64,000 nucleotides of DNA from Chloroflexota bacterium (GTDB lineage Bacteria; Chloroflexota; Anaerolineae; Anaerolineales; Anaerolineaceae): positions 92,491-156,490 of the forward strand of contig SLTK01000009.1 in assembly GCA_004347695.1 (NCBI GenBank), read 5' to 3'. The notes under the pieces are model-generated. The model ran no database searches, was not told where the DNA came from, and was given only the letters and a program-made list of their open reading frames with translations. A program made the position numbers and the translations under genes. Below, one piece after another: positions 45,496 to 54,120 of this stretch; within the stretch, counting starts at the first letter, position 1; each line of letters begins with the position of its first letter.

Positions 45496-48400
45496 ATGGA
45501 GATTGGGCTGGTAAAGAACGTCGATATAGACCAGGAGATGCAGCAGTCATACCTGGATTACGCCATGAGTGTGATTGTGGCGCGTGCGCTGCCAGACGCG
45601 CGTGATGGGTTAAAACCCGTTCAACGCCGGATCTTATATGGCATGTATGATATGGGCTTGCGGGCGGATTCATCCTACAAAAAATCTGCCCGGATTGTTG
45701 GTGAAGTGCTGGGTAAATATCACCCGCATGGCGATCAGACTGTATATGAAGCTATGGCGCGGTTGGCGCAGGATTTTTCCATGCGTTACGCCCTGGTTGA
45801 CGGACAGGGCAACTTTGGTTCGGTGGACGGAGACCCGCCTGCGGCGATGCGTTACACTGAGGCGCGCCTGACCCCGGCGGCAGTGGATATTCTGGCGCAA
45901 TTGGATCGCGATACGATTGATTTCAGCCGCAATTTTGACGATTCGCTCAATGAGCCGGATGTCCTGCCGGCGGCCATCCCCAATCTGCTGGTCAATGGCG
46001 CCAGCGGCATTGCCGTCGGCATGGCGACCAGTATTCCGCCGCACAATTTGGGCGAAGTTATCGATGCGTTGAATTATTTGCTGGAAAGATGGGAAATTCA
46101 AGAGGATGTCACCGTCAGCGACCTGATGAAATTCGTAAAAGGCCCCGACTTTCCGACCGGCGGCATCATTATGCATGAAAATAATGGCGAGGATTTACTC
46201 GCTGCCTATGCCACCGGGCGCGGCAAAGTCATACTGCGCGGCAAAATTCATTTAGAGGAAATGGGTCGCGGTAAAAACCGGATCATTATCACTGAATTGC
46301 CTTACCAGATTAACAAAGCCTCATTGATCGAACGTATCGCGGAACTGGCCCGGGAAGGCGGATTGGATGGTATCAGTGATTTACGCGATGAATCAGACCG
46401 CCAGGGTATGCGTATCGTCATCGAGCTCAACAAGGTGGCAGAAACGGAAAATGTGCTGCGTGACCTTTACCGCCGAACCCCGCTGCAATCGACCTTTCGT
46501 ATCTCGCTGCTGGCGTTGGTGGACGGCGAGCCCCACATGCTTTCGCTTAAACAGGCGCTGCGGGTTTACCTCGAGCATCGTATAACCGTAGTGAGACGGC
46601 GCAGTGAGTTTGACCTGGCCAAAGCCAGGGCGCGCGCTCATATATTGGAAGGACTGCGCGTCGCACTGAATAACCTGGATGAAGTGATCAATTTGATCCG
46701 CAAAGCCCAGGATGTGGAAGATGCACGCAGCAAACTGATGAAACGCTTCAAGCTGACCGAGATTCAGGCGAATGCCATTCTCGAGATGCAATTGCGGCGG
46801 CTGGCAGCGTTGGAGCGCCGCAAAATAGAACTGGAATACAAAGAAGTGCAGGACCAGATTGGCGAGTTGGAGGGCCTGCTGCACTCGCCCAAAAAATTAC
46901 GTTTGGTGGTTGGCGACGAGCTCAAGGCGATGAAAGCTGCCTATGCCGACCGGCGCCGGACGCAGATCGTAGCCCTCAAAGACGGCGCTGAAATGCGCAA
47001 CCTGCTGACCACTACCGACCTGATGCCAACTCAAAATGTGTGGGTGGGTGTGACGGAAGACGGCCTCATTGGGCGGACTGCCGGCGATACCCTGCCGCGT
47101 TGGAGCGGCAGGAATGCGCCACGTCAGGTATACGCGACCAATACCCACCAGACGCTTTATTTAGTTGCCAGTGATGGGCGGGCAGCCGCCATTTCTGTAC
47201 AATCGCTGCCAGAGGTCGAACGCTTCGAGGATGGCGTTCTGCTGCGCAAGGTTTCCCCGTTTGAAGAAGAACAAAAATTAGTGCAGCTATTCTCCGCGCC
47301 AACGCGCCTGGAGGATGGTGAAGAGCATTATATCGTGACCGTTTCCCGCGCTGGACTGGTGAAGAAGTCGAGTATTCGTGACCTTCCCGGGCCATCGACA
47401 CAGTTATTCTGGCTGGCAAAAGTCAACCCGGGCGATGAAATCGGGTGGGCCGTATTGACGGATGGCAAATCGGAACTGATGCTGGCGACGCGCAAAGGTA
47501 TGGTGATCCGGTTTACGGAAGAAGATGTCCGGCCAATGGGTTTAGTGGCTGCCGGCGTGAACGGCATCAAACTATCGCAAAATGACCAATTGATTGGCGC
47601 TGCGCGGATTCTGCCGGAATTCGATCTGCTGCTGGTTGGGAGAGACGGAAAAGGCTGGCGACTGCCTACAGCGCAGCTACCGGTGCAGGGCCGGTATGGG
47701 CAGGGGGCCATTGCCTGCAAGCCACAGGCTGGCGCTGAACTGGTCTCGCTGGTCTACAGTCATCCAGGGCAGGAATTTGTGATCCATTTGAAGGACGCAG
47801 CCAACAAAGTCGAAACCCTCGACGCGATTTCTGGCGGAAGACGCCAATCGACAGGCAAGCCATTGATTGCACTTAAGCCAGGAGATCAGGTCACCGGATT
47901 GACCTTGATCGAAGATGGAATGGCCTACTGGGAAAAACGCCAGGGAAAGGCGCTCAAGAAGGTCCGACGCGTTGCTGCGCCTGAAGCGCAAGCAGACCAG
48001 TTGGCCTTGCCGCTGGATGGTCAGCCTGGCAGGAAACGGGCTGCCGCAGCGTCGAATAAAACAATCGCTGATAAAGCGAAGAGCGAAAGAACGGCTAAAA
48101 CAGTCAAAAGTGCAGTCGCAAAAACGAAGGCCACTACAAAAGCCGCAGCAGTGAAAACGGAGACTGGTGCAAAAACTCCGACCCAAAAAACAGCTAAAAC
48201 GGCGGTGAAGCCAAAAAAGGCTCCTGCTAAACCTGCGGCGGTCAACAAAGGGGCTACCAAACCGGCAGTGAAATCTTCAACATCCACGGCAAAGAAAACC
48301 AAAACCATCGCGACAGCCAGGCCGGCCGCTAAATCCACAACTAAGCCTGCGGCTAAACCTGGTACTCGGTCTTCCACAAAACCGACCGGGACGACCAAAA

Positions 48401-48498
48401 AGCCCGCGGTCAAAAAACCGGTCGCGGGAACGAGCAAGGCTGGCAGCACAAAGGCGCCTAAAACCCCGGTGAAAAAGCCGAAGTCCACTACAGAATAG
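45496..48498 (+). CDS. gyrA: DNA gyrase/topo IV subunit A with H1-like tail
   Basis: Type IIA topoisomerase A subunit of 1000 residues. Catalytic Y120 in [22 protein letters not shown], and the C-terminal beta-pinwheel (about 505-820) are seen. At the place of the GyrA box (about 533-541) the sequence reads [10 protein letters not shown], with no QRRGGxG motif, so either wrapping is weak or the protein acts as ParC. Residues 846-1000 form a Lys/Ala/Pro/Thr-rich tail (repeats such as AKPA, KKPA, TAKT) like histone H1. ATG 45496 has AGGAG near. gyrB is not adjacent. Confidence 0.92.
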   Translation: MEIGLVKNVDIDQEMQQSYLDYAMSVIVARALPDARDGLKPVQRRILYGMYDMGLRADSSYKKSARIVGEVLGKYHPHGDQTVYEAMARLAQDFSMRYALVDGQGNFGSVDGDPPAAMRYTEARLTPAAVDILAQLDRDTIDFSRNFDDSLNEPDVLPAAIPNLLVNGASGIAVGMATSIPPHNLGEVIDALNYLLERWEIQEDVTVSDLMKFVKGPDFPTGGIIMHENNGEDLLAAYATGRGKVILRGKIHLEEMGRGKNRIIITELPYQINKASLIERIAELAREGGLDGISDLRDESDRQGMRIVIELNKVAETENVLRDLYRRTPLQSTFRISLLALVDGEPHMLSLKQALRVYLEHRITVVRRRSEFDLAKARARAHILEGLRVALNNLDEVINLIRKAQDVEDARSKLMKRFKLTEIQANAILEMQLRRLAALERRKIELEYKEVQDQIGELEGLLHSPKKLRLVVGDELKAMKAAYADRRRTQIVALKDGAEMRNLLTTTDLMPTQNVWVGVTEDGLIGRTAGDTLPRWSGRNAPRQVYATNTHQTLYLVASDGRAAAISVQSLPEVERFEDGVLLRKVSPFEEEQKLVQLFSAPTRLEDGEEHYIVTVSRAGLVKKSSIRDLPGPSTQLFWLAKVNPGDEIGWAVLTDGKSELMLATRKGMVIRFTEEDVRPMGLVAAGVNGIKLSQNDQLIGAARILPEFDLLLVGRDGKGWRLPTAQLPVQGRYGQGAIACKPQAGAELVSLVYSHPGQEFVIHLKDAANKVETLDAISGGRRQSTGKPLIALKPGDQVTGLTLIEDGMAYWEKRQGKALKKVRRVAAPEAQADQLALPLDGQPGRKRAAAASNKTIADKAKSERTAKTVKSAVAKTKATTKAAAVKTETGAKTPTQKTAKTAVKPKKAPAKPAAVNKGATKPAVKSSTSTAKKTKTIATARPAAKSTTKPAAKPGTRSSTKPTGTTKKPAVKKPVAGTSKAGSTKAPKTPVKKPKSTTE

Positions 48499-48514
48499 CG
48501 ATTGCGTCGTGACT

Positions 48515-48797
48515 TGCCCACAGGGCACTCTGCGAGTGAGCTTGTCAAAGGGCAATGGCCGGTGCTTCAACAGGCTTATTATTGCCCGGTGCTTCGACAG
48601 GCTCAGCAACCGGGTCTTAAGGGGCTTCGACCGGTCCCTGCCCACAGGGCACTCTGCGAGTGAGCTTGTCGAAGGGCAATGACCGGTGCTTCAACAGGTT
48701 TATTATTGCCCGGTGCTTCGACAGGCTCAGCAACCGGGTTTTAGGGGGCGTCGACGGGCATGGAAACCGCTGCTTCGACAGGCTCAGCAACCGGTGT
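48515..48797. repeat. Two 124-bp direct repeats plus a partial third
   Basis: Copies at 48515-48638 and 48639-48762 differ at few positions; a partial copy with GCTTCGACAGGCTCAGCAAC lies at about 48770-48797. Each copy has GAGCTTGTC(A/G)AAGGGC and, further on, CTTCGACAGGCTCAG, which are inverted relative to each other, so one copy can form a hairpin. Same core as the array at 1-207. This fills the 331-base gap between gyrA and the GH25-like gene. Confidence 0.88.
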
Positions 48798-48829
48798 ATT
48801 GAGGGCTCAACGCCCCCACCTGTAAAATT

Positions 48830-49930
48830 CTAGCGCGAGACGTGGAAGAACGAATAATGATAGGCGATCTTGCCGTCCAGCAAGCCGAAGGTATCGCTGC
48901 CATTGCTGACTTTGCCCTTCGTCGAAGATGCAGTCCAGGTGAAATGCCGCGAATTTCCCTTGCCGGATGCGCCTGTCAATGTAAAAGTAGGCTCAGGGAG
49001 AAGCTGGGTGAACAAATTGGCATACCAGTCACGCAGCGCCTCTGAACCCTGCACAGAGTGAACAAAGGTGGTGTGAACCGCGCCCGGCAAATAAAGGTTG
49101 TTAACCTTGACCGGGTCGCGCGAATTCAGGGCCGCAAAATAAGTATCGACGATATCTGCAGTGGGCGGCGGGGGGTTCCATTGATAAGCGGATACCGCGT
49201 CCCAAACCTGCGGCAAGTCACGTCGGCATTCGTCCCACGAGAAGAAATTGGCGCCCTTCAGGTTATTGACTTTGACCGTATCCATAAACTTGTTGGTATC
49301 ATCCACCGAAGGCGCCCAGCGGCCGGTGCGGTAAGCCGGGCCGGTGGGAATGACCGGGCGGAAGGGTGATTTGGCCGTAAATTCACGCAGGGTGCGCTGC
49401 ACCTGCGGTTCGGGATTATGCGCCTTTTCCCAATATACCTGCGGCATGTTGTAGTCGACCTTGTCCAAAAATTCTTTCCAGGGTAACTGTGGATGGTATG
49501 AGGGAAAACGGTAGGAACTGAGCGCCATCGGCAGGTTGGGAAAAGCGCGGCGCAGGCGGTCCATATAATGGCGGGCGGCGTTCACCCGACCCGGCTGTTT
49601 ATATTCGATTTCCGCGTCGATGACATAGCCATCCAGTTTGAGTTGTTGCAACCGCTGAATGGCAATATTGGCCTCGGCGGCGGGGTTGTAACCGTATACG
49701 TAATGCCAGCCCCAGGCATCTATTCCGGCGGTATGCAGGGCGTCCACCACCGGCGCAAGTAAATCGGAATTGGAATTGCGGTCCAGGTTATAGGCGTACT
49801 GTCCATCTGCAATTTTGAGCAGAACATGGGTAAAGCCGCCCGCCTGTGCTGCAGAAACAATCTTTGCCGGGTCACCGCCTTCAGCATCGCGGATTTTCCA
49901 GATAAAGAACCCTTTTCCTTCAATCGACAT
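48830..49930 (-). CDS. GH25-like domain fused to SnoaL-like domain
   Basis: A 366-residue protein. Residues 1-245 look like a GH25-type TIM barrel: the start GKGFFIWKI, AWGWHYVYG, VIDAEIEY with D105 and E107 in the DxE position of the family active site. Residues about 255-366 are a SnoaL/NTF2-like fold with IVDTYFAALNSRDP. No signal peptide is visible, odd for a wall-cutting lysozyme, so the barrel may act on another substrate or be non-classically exported. ATG 49930 has AGAGGTG eight bases upstream. It is the last of several minus-strand genes. The domain calls rest on motifs only. Confidence 0.72.
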   Translation of the reverse strand: MSIEGKGFFIWKIRDAEGGDPAKIVSAAQAGGFTHVLLKIADGQYAYNLDRNSNSDLLAPVVDALHTAGIDAWGWHYVYGYNPAAEANIAIQRLQQLKLDGYVIDAEIEYKQPGRVNAARHYMDRLRRAFPNLPMALSSYRFPSYHPQLPWKEFLDKVDYNMPQVYWEKAHNPEPQVQRTLREFTAKSPFRPVIPTGPAYRTGRWAPSVDDTNKFMDTVKVNNLKGANFFSWDECRRDLPQVWDAVSAYQWNPPPPTADIVDTYFAALNSRDPVKVNNLYLPGAVHTTFVHSVQGSEALRDWYANLFTQLLPEPTFTLTGASGKGNSRHFTWTASSTKGKVSNGSDTFGLLDGKIAYHYSFFHVSR

Positions 49931-49985
49931 GGTTGAACACCTCTATTCGGCCGGATGGTCAGGATCAGCACACAATGTGTTGCAA

Positions 49986-50543
49986 TTATCCTGCCAACCC
50001 AAGCTGAGGAGCGATGCTGCGCATAGCCAATATGACATTGTCCACATGCTGCCAGAGTTCAACGCCAAAATCTTCAGCCGCTTCAGCCATTTCCTCGCGA
50101 TTGGTGCCGGCAGCAAAGGCGCGGTCCTTCCACTTTTTCTTTACCGATGAGGATGTGAGGTCATATAACGAACGCGAAGGACGAACCAGCGCAACGGCTG
50201 TAATCAACCCGGTGATTTCGTCACAGGCAAAGAGCGCTTTACGAAAAAGTGTATCGCGCGGGACGCCAGTATTGATCCCGTGGCTGAGAATGGCCTGGAT
50301 GACCTCATCCGGAACACCTTTTTCCCTCAAGATCGGCGCGCCAGCGGTCGGATGCTCTTCCAGGGTAGGGTGAATTTCCCAATCAAAGTCATGCAACAGG
50401 CCGGCAAGCCCCCATAGCTCGACATCCTGGTTGTATTTTTCCGCATAGAAGCGCATGGCGGCTTCAACCGACAACATGTGATTGATCAAACCTTGACTTT
50501 TGATGTTCTCATGTACGATGTTTAATGCGATTTCACGATCCAT
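49986..50543 (-). CDS. HD-domain hydrolase
   Basis: A 185-residue HD superfamily protein. LWGLAGLLHDFDWE supplies H51 and D52, with H22 in LINHMLSVE and a later SHG and CDE motif that complete the metal site. It lacks other domains, so it resembles small HDIG-type phosphohydrolases whose substrate is often unknown. ATG 50543 has GAGG about seven bases upstream. It lies 55 bases before the GH25-like gene and 17 bases after the SanA-like gene on the same strand, so these are likely one message. Confidence 0.85.
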   Translation of the reverse strand: MDREIALNIVHENIKSQGLINHMLSVEAAMRFYAEKYNQDVELWGLAGLLHDFDWEIHPTLEEHPTAGAPILREKGVPDEVIQAILSHGINTGVPRDTLFRKALFACDEITGLITAVALVRPSRSLYDLTSSSVKKKWKDRAFAAGTNREEMAEAAEDFGVELWQHVDNVILAMRSIAPQLGLAG

Positions 50544-50560
50544 GTTGTTGCCTCAATTTA

Positions 50561-51229
50561 TTAAGTTGGGTCTGTTTGGAAATGGGTAAAAATGGGTTCG
50601 GGGTTGCCAAGTATCGGTAGCGGACGGGTGACATAAACGTCCCAGAGCGCCACCAGAGTCGCGGGGATTTCGCGGATGCGCCAGCGCTGCATGGCAAGGG
50701 GGTGGTATTCTCGCTGATCGGCGATTACGCCAAAGGCGTTAAGACCAAGACCCTGGCAGGTCAACAATGTCCGCGGCAGATGGTAGGCCTGGGTGACCAC
50801 GAGCGCATTGGTCACACCGAAGATGTGCAGCGCACGGTAACAGGTGTCGTAAGTGCGCCTACCGGCGTAGTCCAGAATAATATCCTTTTCCGGAACGCCG
50901 AGTTCGAGAGCATAGGATTGCATGGCGCCCGGCTCGTTGTAATCCAGGTGACTGTTGTCACCGCTCATCAACAGCTTTTGAACCTTCCCGGCAAAGTACA
51001 AATCAACGGCAGTGCTGACCCGGTCACGCAACACCGGGCTTGGCCCGCCGTCGCGGTTTAATCCAGCCCCAAATATGATGGCTACCGGAGCGTCTGGCGC
51101 CTGATCCACCGTGGAAGTTCGGTTACGCGCGGAAATCTCTGCCAGAATGGTGGGCAGCCCCAAAACCAGCAGTAAGGCTGCGGCAGTCGTGAGGAAAGCC
51201 CTGGCCGTGAACCGCAGAAATCGAATCAT
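50561..51229 (-). CDS. SanA/YdcF-like DUF218 protein
   Basis: A 222-residue membrane-anchored protein of the DUF218 (SanA, YdcF) group. A TM segment (about 8-30) is followed by APVAIIFGAGLNRDGGPSPVLRDRV, LLMSGDNSHLDYNEP and LVVTQAYHLPRT, the family motifs. SanA affects envelope barrier function in enterics; the reaction is unknown. ATG 51229. It lies 34 bases after the PhnD-like gene and 17 bases before the HD gene, so it is part of the minus-strand series. Confidence 0.88.
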   Translation of the reverse strand: MIRFLRFTARAFLTTAAALLLVLGLPTILAEISARNRTSTVDQAPDAPVAIIFGAGLNRDGGPSPVLRDRVSTAVDLYFAGKVQKLLMSGDNSHLDYNEPGAMQSYALELGVPEKDIILDYAGRRTYDTCYRALHIFGVTNALVVTQAYHLPRTLLTCQGLGLNAFGVIADQREYHPLAMQRWRIREIPATLVALWDVYVTRPLPILGNPEPIFTHFQTDPT

Positions 51230-51263
51230 AGCGGTGATTTTACCACGGCGCCCAAGCCGGTTG

Positions 51264-52298
51264 TCAGCGGCCGAGCCACTCGGTCAGGTCAATACCGGAG
51301 CGCCGCACGACCTCACGCAGCGCATCATAGACCGAATCATCGATCACCCGCAGATCCTGGATATCGTAATTGCCGGTCGCCTGAGTGAGCAAGGCCTTGC
51401 CGTCATCGGTTTTCACCAGGTTGGTCAGCGCGCCGATCAGATTGCTGCGTAAGGTGGGATCCAGGGTTGGAATGGTCGAAAAATTCATATTGGGAATATC
51501 TGGATTGGATTGCCAGATGATGACTACTCTTTGATCGACATCTGGCAAGTCTGAAACTACTGCACTGGAAGTTCGCGGGTCGCCGGTGTAGGAAAAGGTG
51601 GCGCCGAAATCACAAATTCCTTTGATGTAGAGACTGCGAATTACGGCAGTGTGGGATTGGACAACTGCGCCTGGCAACTGGTTTATGTTAAGTTGGTTTA
51701 GAAGCCCTGATGGATAGATCAGTCCGGAAATCGAGCCTTCCTCGGCCCAGCAGGGTCGCAGACCATCGAATTGCTGCAGGGCCGTCGCTGCATCCGCCGT
51801 AGAAGCGTTGCTTGTTGGGTCAAAGTATACGGTGAAGCCATTTTCTACGTTGGCCAGGAATTGCGTGCCATAGTAATAAGTGCCAAAATGGTTGGCAAGT
51901 AAAGCTGCTCTGGCAATACCCTGTGCACTGGCATATAGGAAGGTAATCGGCTGCAGCCAGGCAGCGTGGATACGCCCGGCTTCCATTTCGCTCAATAGCT
52001 GTTCATAAGTAGGGTAAACCACCGCCCCAAAAGAGTTTCCCGTCCGGATACCCAGCTCTTCCGCCAGCGCTTCGATCGCGGCTTGTATATCGGCATCTGG
52101 ATCGCTATAAACATAACCGATCAGAATGGGATTACCCGGATTACCCAGCGGAATCGGGGTTGGGGTGGAGGTCGGTTGCGGGGGAGCAGCCGTGGGGGTG
52201 GGGGTTGGCGTTAACTCGCCTGCCTGGCAGGCCGCCAGCGACAATGTGGCAGTGAGAATAAGAACTATGAGTATCGGGTGGTGTTTAATAATGGGCAC
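51264..52298 (-). CDS. PhnD-like substrate-binding lipoprotein
   Basis: A 344-residue lipoprotein: signal peptide, lipobox LSLAAC (Cys24), then a Thr/Pro-rich linker and a PhnD-type periplasmic-binding fold (LEEDGRIHAAWLQP-like AGRIHAAWLQPIT, GAVVQSHTAVIRSLYIKG, GDPRTSSAV). PhnD relatives bind phosphonate, phosphite or similar anions for ABC import. No permease or ATPase is near, so it may serve a sensor or a distant transporter. GTG start at 52298 has AGGGA eleven bases upstream. It diverges from the DUF4230 gene. Confidence 0.85.
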   Translation of the reverse strand: MPIIKHHPILIVLILTATLSLAACQAGELTPTPTPTAAPPQPTSTPTPIPLGNPGNPILIGYVYSDPDADIQAAIEALAEELGIRTGNSFGAVVYPTYEQLLSEMEAGRIHAAWLQPITFLYASAQGIARAALLANHFGTYYYGTQFLANVENGFTVYFDPTSNASTADAATALQQFDGLRPCWAEEGSISGLIYPSGLLNQLNINQLPGAVVQSHTAVIRSLYIKGICDFGATFSYTGDPRTSSAVVSDLPDVDQRVVIIWQSNPDIPNMNFSTIPTLDPTLRSNLIGALTNLVKTDDGKALLTQATGNYDIQDLRVIDDSVYDALREVVRRSGIDLTEWLGR

Positions 52299-52423
52299 GG
52301 CGATGATTCCCTTCGGATTGTAAATACCGGCCGTGGCTTGATTATAATCGTTATTGTCTAAATCGATTTATCAGGCTGGATAATGAGATTTCTGCTGGAT
52401 TTATTTCAGCTTGTGAGGAACAG

Positions 52424-53098
52424 ATGACATTTAAACAATTTATCAAAGGCTTGACTGTAGCGCTGCTCATTCTGGTGCTAATCATTGCGGGTCTGCTGGC
52501 AGCGACCGGGTTGATTTTAACAAATGGAGCTCAAAAGGCGATGCAACCGGTCGAACAGGCGAGCAATTACCTTTCCACACAGGTAACCAACGTATTGCAC
52601 CCTACGCCTACCGTTATCCCTGACCCGGTCACCATCCTGCGCGAGGTGCGGTCGTTAGCGCGACTGGAAACCGTGCAATACTCGATGGAAAAGGTGATCA
52701 CTACCGAGGTAGGACAAGGCGCGCTTGGCTTTTTGTTTGGCGACCGGCTGTTGTTTGTGGCGCATGGCGAGGTTATTGCCGGGATCGATCTGGAAAAATT
52801 AGGCGCAGACCAGATGTGGGTTGAAAATGGCGTATTGATGGTACGCCTGCCGGAAGCGGAAATCTTTGTAGCTACGCTGGATAACCAACTTTCGTATGTT
52901 TATGACCGCGAAACGGGAATTTTAAAGCGCGGCGATGTCACCCTGGAAAGTCTGGCGCGCAAGGCGGCCGAAGAAGAAATCGAGAAAGCGGCGGTAGCAG
53001 ATGGGATTTTGGATACGGCGCAGAAGAATGCGGAAAGCTACTTATACCGGCTGCTGCGACAACTTGGGTTTCAAGAAGTTATCTTTGTGCATGATTGA
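52424..53098 (+). CDS. DUF4230 membrane-anchored protein
   Basis: A 224-residue protein with one N-terminal TM (about 9-34) and a DUF4230 domain outside, seen in LARLETVQYSMEKVITTE, FVAHGEVIAGIDLEKL and VRLPEAEIF. The C-terminal part ends in a helix with EKAAVADGILDTAQKNAESYL and QEVIFVHD, as in the family. The role is unknown. ATG 52424 has GAGGA eight bases upstream. The gene is convergent with the lipoate transferase gene, which ends 12 bases later, with no terminator visible between them. Confidence 0.85.
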   Translation: MTFKQFIKGLTVALLILVLIIAGLLAATGLILTNGAQKAMQPVEQASNYLSTQVTNVLHPTPTVIPDPVTILREVRSLARLETVQYSMEKVITTEVGQGALGFLFGDRLLFVAHGEVIAGIDLEKLGADQMWVENGVLMVRLPEAEIFVATLDNQLSYVYDRETGILKRGDVTLESLARKAAEEEIEKAAVADGILDTAQKNAESYLYRLLRQLGFQEVIFVHD

Positions 53099-53110
53099 GC
53101 AGCTTGCCAG

Positions 53111-53935
53111 CTAAATCCGATTTGTCCAGACCGGGTTGGCGTATTTTTCGATCTGAAGGCAATGCGCTCGTTCGATTTCAGCCGGACCGGGCGGGCTCTC
53201 GACCAGTTCAACCTGGACTTGCTCCTGAAAGGCTTGTTTCAGGCTTTCGGCGGCATTTTCCCAGGTGGGAGCGATTCCCAAAATGGTTTCCGCGGTAGTA
53301 GCATGGTCGAGCAGGCGGCGGGCAGCAGAAGTTCGTTCAGCAGAGGTCTCAAATTTGAGTACCTCGGTGATGCGCGTCAGGTCGCCAGACAAAGGGAGCG
53401 ATCCGTGTTGCAGCACGCCAAGGCTGCGCCGCGCCTGGGCTGACCCGATCAATTTTTTACCGTTAGCCGTGATTTCATAATTTGACGGCACTTCGAAGCA
53501 CACCGCAGCGTTCAGGCTGGACCCATCGGGTAATCCGTAGTGATTGTCGGCGTTGGCTCTGATCTCCAGTTTTTCCAGCCCGCGGGTAAGCGCCGATGAA
53601 ATCCGCCGGTAGCTTTCGAGGATACCCCCGGTCATCAGCGGATTTTCCTGATGGGCGCATACCGAATAGGTCAGTTCGTCAGTGTGCAGGATCGCTCGAC
53701 CGCCGGTTGGACGGCGCACCAACTGCCAGCCGCGTTGTTCGAGCGCGGAGAGATCAACGTCAGCCACGGGCTGAGCATGTCCAAGCGAGAGACAGGCGGG
53801 TTCCCAGGCATATAGACGCAAAGTGGGAGGCTGGCTGCCAGCCGTCACGGCTTCCATGATGGCTTCGTCGAGTGACATATTCCAGGCGCCGGTCGAGGGT
53901 GGAGAGATGATTAAACGCCAAGTGGAATTATCCAT
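53111..53935 (-). CDS. Lipoate/octanoyl transferase (LipM-type)
   Basis: Biotin/lipoate protein-ligase family, 274 residues. RRPTGGRAILH is the lipoyl-binding loop, GKKLIGSAQARR carries K161, and C146 in AAVCFEVPSNYE matches the catalytic Cys of LipM octanoyltransferases, absent from LplA ligases. So octanoyl transfer from ACP to a lipoyl domain is more likely than ATP-dependent ligation. ATG 53935. It diverges from the ROK gene across 185 bases. No lipA is in the window. Confidence 0.87.
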   Translation of the reverse strand: MDNSTWRLIISPPSTGAWNMSLDEAIMEAVTAGSQPPTLRLYAWEPACLSLGHAQPVADVDLSALEQRGWQLVRRPTGGRAILHTDELTYSVCAHQENPLMTGGILESYRRISSALTRGLEKLEIRANADNHYGLPDGSSLNAAVCFEVPSNYEITANGKKLIGSAQARRSLGVLQHGSLPLSGDLTRITEVLKFETSAERTSAARRLLDHATTAETILGIAPTWENAAESLKQAFQEQVQVELVESPPGPAEIERAHCLQIEKYANPVWTNRI

Positions 53936-54062
53936 AGGGCTGATTATAGTAGAAAACCCTTGTTTAATGAATTATAATGTCTGAACAACATAACTGTGAC
54001 ACGATTACATGAAATGTTTGCTTTACGGATGTAAGGAGTCTTCCTCAAATATGTTAATTCAC

Positions 54063-54090
54063 TTGACATTATTTGGGTTTCCGCTATAAT
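54063..54090 (+). promoter_or_regulatory. Consensus sigma-70 promoter of the ROK gene
   Basis: TTGACA (54063-54068) and TATAAT (54085-54090) match the consensus at all positions with a 16-base spacer. It lies 30 bases before the ROK ATG. A strong promoter like this is often repressed; the ROK protein may control itself, but no clear operator palindrome stands out. Confidence 0.85.
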
Positions 54091-54120
54091 AAGCCATGCT
54101 ATTCTGTGCTAGGATAGGCG

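Noticed and set aside
48021..48548. Minus-strand 175-residue frame opposite the gyrA tail, hydrophobic and Val/Ala-rich
   Set aside because: It is the mirror of the Lys/Ala-rich coding repeat; it has no ribosome-binding site, and gyrA is in frame through it.
51264..52298. Phosphonate uptake operon
   Set aside because: Only a PhnD-like binding protein is present; no PhnC, PhnE or C-P lyase gene is near.
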